A DNA stretch of 64,000 nucleotides from Richelia sp. UBA3308 (GTDB lineage: Bacteria > Cyanobacteriota > Cyanobacteriia > Cyanobacteriales > Nostocaceae): NCBI GenBank assembly GCA_002361335.1, contig DESS01000002.1, positions 18,733 to 82,732 of the forward strand, given 5' to 3'. How positions within the stretch are numbered: the first letter of the stretch is position 1; every line of letters begins with the position of its first letter. Below, one piece after another: positions 46,214 to 53,787 of the stretch. The notes below the pieces were generated by a model that did not search any database, had not been told where the DNA came from, and saw nothing but the letters and a program-made list of their open reading frames with translations. The position numbers were made by a program, and so were the translations under genes.

Positions 46214-47008
46214 ATGTCCTGTTTCTCACTTCCTCAACCAGCTCGCGACAACTGCTTTAACAAAATTCGTCTTGTGGCTACGGATATGGATGGTACCTTA
46301 ACCACAAAAGGTAAATTTACCAATGCATTACTACAAGCTTTACAAAATTTAACCGCAGCTAATATAAAAGTCATAATTGTTACTGGGCGTTCCGCTGGTT
46401 GGGTTAGCGGTTTGGCCTATTATTTACCAGTAGTTGGCGCGATCGCAGAAAATGGTGGTTTGTTCTATCCTTCTCAAAAGGAGCAAGCTGTTGCGATTAC
46501 ACCCATACCGGATTTTGATCAACATAGAAGAGATTTAGCGGCTATTTTTCACAAATTAAAACTTAATTTTCCTCAAATTGAAGAATCTTCTGATAATCGT
46601 TTTCGCATTACTGATTGGACTTTTGATGTGGCTGGTTTGAGCAGTGAATCATTACAAACACTTTCACGTCAATGTCAGGATAATGGTTGGGGATTCACTT
46701 ATAGCAATGTTCAGTGTCATATTAAACTGAAGGGACAAGATAAAGCTGTAGGGTTATGGCAAGTGCTGCGAGAATATTTTCCTGAATACGCCTCCGATGA
46801 AATTGTTACCGTTGGCGATAGCCCTAATGATGAAAGTTTATTTGACAAGAATTATTTTCCTTTATCTGTGGGTGTAGCTAATGTGTTGGAATATGTCGAT
46901 AAATTAGAGCATAAACCCGCTTATGTTACCCACAATAGAGAAGGTGAAGGTTTTTGTGAATTGTCTAATTATCTTTTGACAATCCAAGAACAAAAATCAA
47001 AAATCTAA
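46214..47008 (+). CDS. HAD-IIB family sugar-phosphatase-like hydrolase
   Basis: The 264-residue product has HAD motif I as ATDMDGTLT (~residue 24), motif II in IIVTGRSAGWVSG, ENGGLFYP typical of subclass IIB, motif III Lys in LKGQDKAVGL and motif IV GDSPNDESLFDKNYFP. Members dephosphorylate sugar phosphates or phosphoglycerate sugars in the cytoplasm. The substrate here is unknown. The start is ATG 46214. Confidence 0.88.
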   Translation: MSCFSLPQPARDNCFNKIRLVATDMDGTLTTKGKFTNALLQALQNLTAANIKVIIVTGRSAGWVSGLAYYLPVVGAIAENGGLFYPSQKEQAVAITPIPDFDQHRRDLAAIFHKLKLNFPQIEESSDNRFRITDWTFDVAGLSSESLQTLSRQCQDNGWGFTYSNVQCHIKLKGQDKAVGLWQVLREYFPEYASDEIVTVGDSPNDESLFDKNYFPLSVGVANVLEYVDKLEHKPAYVTHNREGEGFCELSNYLLTIQEQKSKI

Positions 47009-47208
47009 AATTAAATCTAATAGATCCCCCATTATCCACGCCACTTGCTACGTACTGCGGGCACCGTGCCGGAGCAGTCGCTTCCCTTAAAGAAGGGGGA
47101 CTTTAAAAACATTTAACTGCTTTTCTTTTACGCTGGCTCACCCGAATGCACTAGTCTCAACAAGCTTCGGGATTCAGACTTCAAGAGAATGGTACATTCC
47201 GGTAAATT

Positions 47209-47420
47209 TTAATTCTCCTTCACACTCAGCTTATTGAGTTCCGTGATTGAAACCAGCTTATAAGTTTGTTCGCTATTTCTTGTAACTAATTTCAAATACT
47301 CGAAAGCATCCGAACGATTGACAAATCTCCATTTCACTTCCCATCTACAGGGTGGTACCAACATAACAATTGCCCAAGGCTTCAAGCTTTCTTTGTATTG
47401 AACTGCTTTTCGTTTTCCAT
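47209..47420 (-). pseudogene. Small conserved-type gene with a one-base frameshift after the start codon
   Basis: Reading from ATG 47420, the first frame stops after 12 codons. Shifting one base directly after the ATG gives GKRKAVQYKESLKPWAIVML, then VPPCRWEVKWRFVNRSDAFEYL and a stop at 47209. QYKESLKPWAIV...RFVNRSDAFEYL resembles a small family I have seen near mobile and plasmid genes in cyanobacteria. The 212-nt length (3n+2) fits loss of one base, perhaps one G of ATGGGA. It sits between HAD phosphatase and the RHH module. Confidence 0.55.
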
Positions 47421-47501
47421 AGCACCTCTTAAATTACATTACTAAATCCCTAAAGTTATTCCGCTGGCAGAGTGATAGTTCTACCTATTCAGGAACAATT
47501 A

Positions 47502-47587
47502 TTTTGTCTAAACAAAATTAATTTTAGTATATTGTATAAACATAAAAAAATAATTTTGTTCGCACAAAAATTTTTGTTCATACAATA
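47502..47587. promoter_or_regulatory. Three TTTTGT-N4-ACAAAA-type operators
   Basis: TTTTGT-CTAA-ACAAAA (47502-47517) and TTTTGT-TCGC-ACAAAA (47554-47569) are identical in both half-sites. A third, TTTTGT-TCAT-ACAATA (47572-47587), differs at one position. Centres are 52 and 18 bp apart. They lie 30-115 bp upstream of the RHH gene start, where an autoregulatory operator array of a ribbon-helix-helix protein would be. Confidence 0.6.
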
Positions 47588-47616
47588 CAATGGGGATATC
47601 GTTATGAAATTTAAAA

Positions 47617-47996
47617 ATGCCGAGACCCAAGAAATTAGCCGAAGACTCAATCAGAGCGACTGTAAGGATAAGTCTGAAAGACTGGGAAGACTTCAAAGTT
47701 CAAGCGAAATCAATGGGGCTCAATCGCTCAGATCTGATAAGACAAATAGCTCAGGGGAAAATCTCTTTAGGGGAATCACCAAACCAAGAGAAATTTCTGT
47801 TGGGAAAATCCTTAAGCGTCTTGAATTAGTGGAAGACGCTTTCGTATCATATATAAAAACTCATCAAGAGAACTTGCGAGCAAGTCTTGATAACAGTAAA
47901 AAAGAAGAAGAAAGCTTTTTAGAAATTATTGCTCAATTGAAGCAAGAAGTTCACGATTTTGTGTCTAGTGATAATTCCAGTAGTAAATCTGATTGA
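47617..47996 (+). CDS. Ribbon-helix-helix regulator, full length only with a -1 frameshift
   Basis: From ATG 47617 the frame encodes MPRPKKLAEDSIRATVRISL, then KDWEDFKVQAKSMGLNRSDL and IRQIAQGKI, a clear RHH fold (strand, helix, GLNRSDLI turn, helix), and stops at TAG 47827-47829 after 70 residues. The overlapping -1 frame continues with a strong heptad coil (ILKRLELVEDAFVSYIKTH, QENLRASLDNSKKEEESFLE) to TGA 47996. Joined at G_GGA_AAA (47802-47808), the product is 126 residues. The -1 frame alone is open further back (47472; ATG 47604), but its upstream part looks like no protein. Either programmed frameshifting or a one-base deletion explains this. Confidence 0.65.
47802..47841 (+). promoter_or_regulatory. 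Candidate programmed -1 frameshift signal
   Basis: The heptamer G_GGA_AAA (47802-47808) is in phase with the RHH frame and fits the X_XXY_YYZ slippery rule. A 5-nt spacer follows, then a perfect 9-bp stem, AAGCGTCTT (47814-47822) with AAGACGCTT (47833-47841), and a 10-nt loop that contains the zero-frame TAG. Slippage would join the RHH domain to the coiled coil exactly where the protein reading switches frames. Confidence 0.55.
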
Positions 47997-48023
47997 AACC
48001 GTCTGCCATGAGTAGGACGGTTT
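47996..48023 (+). terminator. Probable intrinsic terminator after the RHH gene
   Basis: AAACCGTC (47996-48003) pairs with GACGGTTT (48016-48023) around a 12-nt loop, with only one further T (TTTTAAG overall), so efficiency may be modest. It starts within the stop codon of the -1 frame, which supports that frame being the real gene end. Confidence 0.65.
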
Positions 48024-48126
48024 TAAGTTGAGTAAGTCACCGAAGGAATATAAAACAAGCAAAAAAAATCTGGGGATTTTCGAGAAAATAAATATCTTAA
48101 ATTTGAAAATAGAATTGGTTCAAAAA

Positions 48127-48144
48127 AACTCTAGCGCTAGAGTT
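48127..48144. promoter_or_regulatory. 18-bp perfect palindrome, likely operator
   Basis: AACTCTAGC-GCTAGAGTT is a perfect dyad ending 3 bp before the GGGAGG ribosome site of the HTH gene at 48159. A protein bound here would cover the translation start region and probably repress, so autoregulation by the adjacent HTH protein is the simplest idea. The core CTAGCGCTAG recurs at 59508-59517. Confidence 0.65.
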
Positions 48145-48158
48145 ATGGGAGGATTATT

Positions 48159-48602
48159 ATGATTGGAACAACAGAAGCTGCTAGATTGCTCAAAATTTGT
48201 GTTCAACGAGTCCGACAATTACTTAAAGAAGATAGGATTGTCGGAGCAGAAAAGGTTGGTCGATTTTGGCATATTCCTTTATTTAAGGGAATTCCCAAAA
48301 TTATAGAAGGTAGTAGGGGTCCCAAAGGCACTTGGAGAAAACGACTTTGTGAAAAAGTAACTCAAATTCATGTCAACCAGAAGAAGATTAGAAGCAATAC
48401 TAAAAATGGCACTAAGGAACCTGTAATCATAATTAGATCCGCTTCTAAACATGTTTATGCTAATAATGTGGAAATACATGGAAGTTGTCGAATCGTTTAT
48501 CGCCCGCATAATAAATTAAATTGTGGAGCAAGGCTTTGGATTGAAGTGGAACCTGATGTGTGGGTCGAACCTTTTACTTTTGCTGATATGGCATCTGGTT
48601 GA
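48159..48602 (+). CDS. Excisionase/MerR-like HTH protein
   Basis: The 147-residue product starts MIGTTEAARLLKICVQRVRQLL-KEDRIVGAEKVGRFWHIP, a winged-helix HTH of the excisionase/MerR (HTH_17) type. A basic linker (RKRLCEKVTQIHVNQKKIRS) and a second domain (ASKHVYANNVEIHGSCRIVYRP and RLWIEVEPDVWVEP) follow that I do not recognise. GGGAGG lies 5 nt before ATG 48159. Small genes like this are common on cyanobacterial plasmids and accessory regions, so the adjacent RHH gene may be part of the same acquired module (inference). Confidence 0.75.
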   Translation: MIGTTEAARLLKICVQRVRQLLKEDRIVGAEKVGRFWHIPLFKGIPKIIEGSRGPKGTWRKRLCEKVTQIHVNQKKIRSNTKNGTKEPVIIIRSASKHVYANNVEIHGSCRIVYRPHNKLNCGARLWIEVEPDVWVEPFTFADMASG

Positions 48603-48728
48603 TCGGCATTTTTGCTAATGATGTTTGCTGCGATCGCCGCAGCAAAGCTGAACGCGAAGCGCATGCGATCGCGGTGATTCGCCATCTCCAACCATCGATT
48701 TTGAGTTATATAGTCAACTTCTAAAACA

Positions 48729-50423
48729 TTAATAATTAACAGCATCAATCTTAGGTGTATAACGCCACAATTGATACAACCGAGTAGCAGGCATGGTCAG
48801 ATACAACATATCGCCACCACTCAAACTAGTTTCAAGTAATTCCCAACCGTGGATACTTCGAGAATTAGTTTCTACATACAAAGGCACAAAATCGGCTGAC
48901 ATGGCAGCTTCCTTGACCTTTTGACCGCAAAATGGATGTGAAGGTGTAATTATTGTGGCAAATGCCACCCATAAACTATCTGCGGTGATACCATTACCAA
49001 GAATTCTACCCCCCAAAGCAGCTGCTGCAAAAGCTGGAGCTGCAAGTTCTGCTGGACTTAATACTGCTTCAAAATCAAACACTTCCTGTGCCATACGGGC
49101 AAAATCAGGATCTGCATAATTAACTACTACTGTAATTTTCGGTGATAATCCCTTGGCTTTGAGAGCAATTTCGACGTTAGTGGCATCATCACCGGTAACA
49201 GCAATCAAAGCGGTGGCATTTGTAATATTGCAAGATTTGAGAGTCTCTGGGAAGCTGGCATCAGCATGAATTATAGGAATACCCAAACTCCGAGCAGTAT
49301 TGACAAATTTACCATTACTGTTGGGTTCAACTACTACAACTTCCTGTCCATTATTATAAAGTTGTTGGACTATTTTGATGCCAAGACCACCCAAGCCACA
49401 GACAATGTAGTGATTGCGCCTTGGTATTCGTGCTGCATCCCAAAACTGTTTGAAACGGGTTCCCAATACAAAATCATTTAGCAAGGCATACCAAATACCA
49501 AATATGGCTGCTCCAACTAACATCATGATCACGGTGAATAGCTTGACGCTGTTAGGAGCTTGTTCTACAACTTTTTCGTTTCCACCAGCGCCAGTAATCA
49601 TGCCTACTGAAAAATATAAGGCATCGACAACGGACATATTAAGTTCGGTGGATACATAAGTAAGAGTTGCTAGGGAAATAATCATCATTAACAACATTGC
49701 TCCCACCAAAACTGATTGAGCATGATGTTTAAATTGCCGTAAATTCGTTAAAACTTTCAGCAATTTTGTAATCAGTGATTTGCGAGTTGTACGCACTTGG
49801 GGTTGAGTACCGACAATTAAGCGATCGCCTTTTTGAAGTTCATGTCCAGAAGTGACAGCGGATACTAAATCTAAATCGCCTTCTACGGGTAAATAATAAA
49901 TCAGCATCCGGGAACGTTCTTCCCATAATTCATTAATTTTGCGACCATTCCAAGGATGATATTGATGAATATATTCTTCGTGTATGGGCCAAGTTTGTTT
50001 AAATAATTTAATTTGTCCAATGGCTTTATTTCCCAGTGCCGCAAAACTGAACACTGGCGCAGCCAAACCGGCAACACTCATACTTAAATGGTCTGGCAAA
50101 GTATAATCTAAACGTTCACCCAAACTAGTGTTAAAAAAGCGATTGATTATGCGAATACGGGGATTAAGCACTCGTGCTTGCATGACAATCCATAAATTTA
50201 ATGCATCATCACCACCAGCTATAACTAAGGTATTTGCTTGTTGGATTCCGGCTGCTTTGAGGGTACTAGCCGCATGTAAATCGCCAACAATTACATCTCC
50301 CGCCCTTTCGCCAGAAATCGGTTGATGATGAATACCAACAACTAAGGCTCCCTGCTGTCTGAGCAAACGAAAGATTTTATATCCGGTGCGTCCTAAACTA
50401 CAGACTATAATTCTGGGTTTCAT
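48729..50423 (-). CDS. Potassium channel-like protein with two TrkA-N (RCK) domains
   Basis: The 564-residue product has two NAD-binding TrkA-N domains: residues ~1-130 (PRIIVCSLGRTGYKIFRLL) and ~345-480 (HYIVCGLGGLGIKIVQQL, then ALIAVTGDDATNVEIALKA). Between them are membrane helices and an ion-channel pore loop containing DALYFSVGMITGAGG. The K+ filter TVGYGD is replaced by SVGMITGAG, so selectivity is uncertain. The N-terminal RCK preceding the pore is less usual than the KefC/Kch layout. It probably gates ion flux by nucleotide or redox state. Confidence 0.85.
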   Translation of the reverse strand: MKPRIIVCSLGRTGYKIFRLLRQQGALVVGIHHQPISGERAGDVIVGDLHAASTLKAAGIQQANTLVIAGGDDALNLWIVMQARVLNPRIRIINRFFNTSLGERLDYTLPDHLSMSVAGLAAPVFSFAALGNKAIGQIKLFKQTWPIHEEYIHQYHPWNGRKINELWEERSRMLIYYLPVEGDLDLVSAVTSGHELQKGDRLIVGTQPQVRTTRKSLITKLLKVLTNLRQFKHHAQSVLVGAMLLMMIISLATLTYVSTELNMSVVDALYFSVGMITGAGGNEKVVEQAPNSVKLFTVIMMLVGAAIFGIWYALLNDFVLGTRFKQFWDAARIPRRNHYIVCGLGGLGIKIVQQLYNNGQEVVVVEPNSNGKFVNTARSLGIPIIHADASFPETLKSCNITNATALIAVTGDDATNVEIALKAKGLSPKITVVVNYADPDFARMAQEVFDFEAVLSPAELAAPAFAAAALGGRILGNGITADSLWVAFATIITPSHPFCGQKVKEAAMSADFVPLYVETNSRSIHGWELLETSLSGGDMLYLTMPATRLYQLWRYTPKIDAVNY

Positions 50424-50528
50424 AAAAAAGCAGCATGATTTCTACGAAAAGCTGCATTCTAAAGGGTTTATCCCTATTCAAGCTTACCTACACCCAGTTT
50501 AACTGTAACTTAAAGAACGATATTAAAA

Positions 50529-50571
50529 AGAAGTAAGAAGTAAGAAGTAAGAAGTAAGAAGTAAGAAGTAA
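50529..50571. repeat. AAGTAAG heptanucleotide tandem array
   Basis: About six uninterrupted copies of the 7-nt unit AGAAGTA occur in the 484-bp spacer between two genes reading left. This is a typical short tandem repeat of filamentous cyanobacteria. Confidence 0.88.
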
Positions 50572-50601
50572 CGAGCATCCTAAATTCGCAACAAGCCCAC
50601 A

Positions 50602-50858
50602 GGCTAGAAGCCTGGGGCTAATATTACAAAGCCTACCTGCGTAGGCTCAAAGATTTAAACGCCTACCTTACCGTAGGCTTTGTTTATCAGGAATTACGCG
50701 ATTGTCACAAAACTCTGGTGGTGCCGTACACTCATTGCCTTATTATTACGTTGAAAATTAGTCTGTGTACAAGCACCACTAAAAAAAATGTGCCAGTTGC
50801 GGCCATTCCTATTTATGTAGCCGCATCCTTACAGGGTGTCGGATAAAATATTTATTCC
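50602..50858. repeat. Diverged copy of the palindromic spacer repeat
   Basis: It starts with AGAAGCCTGGGGCTA and ends with GTAGCCGCATCCTTACAGGG then TGTCGGATAAAATATTTATTC, closely matching both ends of the repeats at 56076 and 56871. The centre differs and carries CCTACCTGCGTAGGC and CCTACCTTACCGTAGGC palindromes. The rest of the spacer 50424-50907 shows no gene. Confidence 0.65.
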
Positions 50859-50907
50859 AGCCGAAGGGATGCTCGTTTTAACCACCAGATACTTTTCAAA
50901 TATCCTC

Positions 50908-53505
50908 TCAAACAGAAACAATTATTCTCCACATACTTACTGCTATACAAATAGCTGCTAAATGTTGCCAAAAAAGACAACGTAAGGGTTGACGAGCAAT
51001 TTTCTGTGTTAAAAATATCGTTAATAAAGTTGAAAAAATCAAAGTAGTTCCCTGTAAAAAAGCGATGACTGCCGGATGGGCAACTAATATTGGTAAAGAT
51101 GTGTATTTCAGACCAAAAGTAGCAACAGTTATTGGTAATATCCGTCCTGCTTCATTCAAACCTAGATGTAAATAATGTGCTAAATTACCACCTAATATTA
51201 ATGGTAAATAACCATAGGCAAGTTGTAAAAATGGTTTTGGTTTTACGATACCTAGGTTTTGAAATTTGTTTGTTTTAATATAACAATTCAAGCGATAAAA
51301 AATTTGCATTAAACCATAAGCAGCAAAGGGAATCGTTACGGGAATAATTAAAGCTAGTAAAGATAAACTTGAATGCTGCCAAAAATCAGTTAAATTGAAT
51401 TGCAATTTCATCACTTTTTGGATTTGAGGTAACCGATGAAGATAAACTCCCCCTAAAAGTAAAAATAACAGCGCGACTTCATAACTACGAGGTATATGAG
51501 TTGTCCACAATTCAATGCCGGGAGGACGTAAATTAAACTCAACGGAGCGATGGGGACAGGCTTTGAGACAAGTCATACATAATACGCAATCTCGGTTATC
51601 TTCCAACTGTGCTGGATGAGAATATAAAGGACATCCATTTGTTTCCATTCCTTCGCCTTTTTCAGGTCCACCTTTATAACATTGATAAGTGGTACAAGTG
51701 GCAGAACAAATTCCTTGCTGCGCTCTTAATTCTGTCATTGACAATTTAGCGAATAAACCATTCATTCCGCCGATGGGACATAAATACCGACACCAAAATC
51801 TTCTTTCAAAGATTGCCGAACAAATGACTGCTCCGGCAGTAATTAATAACAGTAAACAAGCACTTAAATAAGCAGTATTTTCTAAATCCCAGAGTTCTTC
51901 CCACAGAAAAATTAGAGTAAACATAATAAATAAAAACCATCCACCCCATTTTTCAGCTTGTTGTCGCGGCCATTTTTGTAATTTTCGAGGAAATAACCAT
52001 AAAGATAATTTTTGCGTCACTTCTCCGTAAATCATAAATGGGCAGAAAGCGCACCAAATACGACCTAAAAATGGGAAGAGAAATAGGAAAAAAGGCCACC
52101 ACCAAGCCCAAAATAGATTTAATGCAAAATTTTTATCTCGGGTTTGCGGACCAATAAATAAAACTGCGACAATAACAGCAAATCCGATTAACGTAATACC
52201 ATAATTAATGCGATCGGGATACCATGGACTGCGAAGAAATTTTCTTAACTGTGGATAACCATTTAATAAATTGAAGCGAAACCGTTTTTTCTTAGTATCA
52301 GCAGACCAAAAAATCTCTTCTGTTAAATATTTTGCTCCATCAGCTTGGACTATAGCTCTTTCCACCAAGCTTTTTAATTCTTTTAAATTACCGGGAAAAT
52401 CATAAGATTGTAAGCGGCGTAAAGCTTCCGGGGTTACTTTGGGTTTAGGAATGCCTTTTTGCCGAGCATAAAGAGTAATATAATATTCAACTTGAGCTTT
52501 GATATCAGCCTTCCGCACTCGTAAAGGTGGAACTTTGATGGTTTTATCAACTGCTGTTTTGATTATTGATTGAGTTTGTTCTGAAACAATTAAAATTCTG
52601 GCTTTACTAATATAAGGTTCGGCATTAGTTTCTCCTTCACGAGCGATCGCAGTATAACTATGAGTTTCGATAAACTCCGCTAACTTTGGTAACAACTCGG
52701 GAGGTGTTTCCTGTATGTTATTCAGAATTAAAGTACCTTCCCCCAACCATGTAATTAATCCCGGTTTACCTCCAGCACGTCCAAATAAATCAGCACCACT
52801 AACTTGTAAAAGACTGCAATCTACCTTAATAATCGGTTGTCGGCGAAAATTAGAACCGAAGTGGATGAGAGCGGCAATATTATCCTTTTCTAAACCAGGT
52901 TCGCCAAATATTAATATAGATTCCCGAGTGTCGGAAGCTTCACGGATTTGTTCTCGCAAACGCACCGGATAACGACTTGTTCCTACAACTCCCCGTTTTG
53001 CTTTGGTGACTAAATAAGGGCGTAAAGCAATGGAACGTTCTTGTTCGTAATTAAGTGCAGATTCTAGCTGTTCTATTTCTTGAGCTAATTGACGGGAAAT
53101 AGCAGTTTGAATTTGGGGATATTCAGCGATTAATTTTTTAAACTTTGCAGCAGGTATTATCCAAAAGCGACATTCACTCAAAGTAGTGACACAAGACTTG
53201 GTTAATTCATTTAAAACTAACTCTTGTAAATTAATAACCGCACCGGGAAGTAAACCGTAGTTGAGAGTAGGGTTATTTTTATCTTTACTATTGCTTTCGA
53301 GATTACCTGCTAATAATATGTAGAGTGCTTCTGGTGGAGTTTCTTCCTCAAATAAACGTTCGTTTGCTGGGATAACTTTTTCTTCGAGAATTTTTGCGAT
53401 CGCCCAAAGGGCACTGGCTTCGCCAATCGTACTTAAAGGTTCGGTTTCAAGGATTCCTAAAGCTGTGCGCTCTTGGAGCCAGATTAATTTTTCGGAAGTG
53501 TTCAT
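50908..53505 (-). CDS. Fusion: cNMP-binding + sigma54-type AAA+ (degenerate) + NapH-like membrane polyferredoxin
   Basis: The 865-residue product has a CRP-like cyclic-nucleotide-binding domain (~1-160), then a sigma54-activator-type AAA+ domain (~165-400). Walker A is GEPGLEKDN (201-209); Walker B reads TLILNNIQ, with Asn-Asn in place of Asp-Glu. The GAFTGA loop is absent and no HTH follows. Residues ~430-865 are membrane helices with CxxC pairs (CAFCP at 485, CRYLCP at 572), CSATC/C/C at 600-625 and one 4Fe-4S motif, CVLCMTCLKACP (640-650), of the NapH/NosR/CcoG type. A redox membrane protein with a non-hydrolysing sensor cap is inferred. Function is unknown. Confidence 0.85.
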   Translation of the reverse strand: MNTSEKLIWLQERTALGILETEPLSTIGEASALWAIAKILEEKVIPANERLFEEETPPEALYILLAGNLESNSKDKNNPTLNYGLLPGAVINLQELVLNELTKSCVTTLSECRFWIIPAAKFKKLIAEYPQIQTAISRQLAQEIEQLESALNYEQERSIALRPYLVTKAKRGVVGTSRYPVRLREQIREASDTRESILIFGEPGLEKDNIAALIHFGSNFRRQPIIKVDCSLLQVSGADLFGRAGGKPGLITWLGEGTLILNNIQETPPELLPKLAEFIETHSYTAIAREGETNAEPYISKARILIVSEQTQSIIKTAVDKTIKVPPLRVRKADIKAQVEYYITLYARQKGIPKPKVTPEALRRLQSYDFPGNLKELKSLVERAIVQADGAKYLTEEIFWSADTKKKRFRFNLLNGYPQLRKFLRSPWYPDRINYGITLIGFAVIVAVLFIGPQTRDKNFALNLFWAWWWPFFLFLFPFLGRIWCAFCPFMIYGEVTQKLSLWLFPRKLQKWPRQQAEKWGGWFLFIMFTLIFLWEELWDLENTAYLSACLLLLITAGAVICSAIFERRFWCRYLCPIGGMNGLFAKLSMTELRAQQGICSATCTTYQCYKGGPEKGEGMETNGCPLYSHPAQLEDNRDCVLCMTCLKACPHRSVEFNLRPPGIELWTTHIPRSYEVALLFLLLGGVYLHRLPQIQKVMKLQFNLTDFWQHSSLSLLALIIPVTIPFAAYGLMQIFYRLNCYIKTNKFQNLGIVKPKPFLQLAYGYLPLILGGNLAHYLHLGLNEAGRILPITVATFGLKYTSLPILVAHPAVIAFLQGTTLIFSTLLTIFLTQKIARQPLRCLFWQHLAAICIAVSMWRIIVSV

Positions 53506-53787
53506 ATTCCCCTCGGTGCTGGGAATCCCAGCGGATGACTACCCTGGATGGAAATTCTGGTGTTGCTGAATTTGAGTATGAATTTAGATTTTTAGACGTT
53601 GCCGGGCGCAACGTCTCTACACAGGTTTCGGTTATCGGGCAAATCAATTTCATAACAAAAATCAGCAATGCCAGTCTTATGAATTAGCTTTTGAGAACAA
53701 TTGTGCATCAAAAGCTTTAACATTAAAGTGGTCTGTATAATTGCATTTTGCAAAGAGAATTAATATTAATTGTAGTAATAGCAAGTT

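Noticed and set aside
47472..47996. A single 174-codon gene read entirely in the -1 frame
   Set aside because: Its first ~110 residues show no protein-like pattern, run through the operator palindromes and overprint a clear RHH domain in the other frame. Only its last ~62 codons look genuine.
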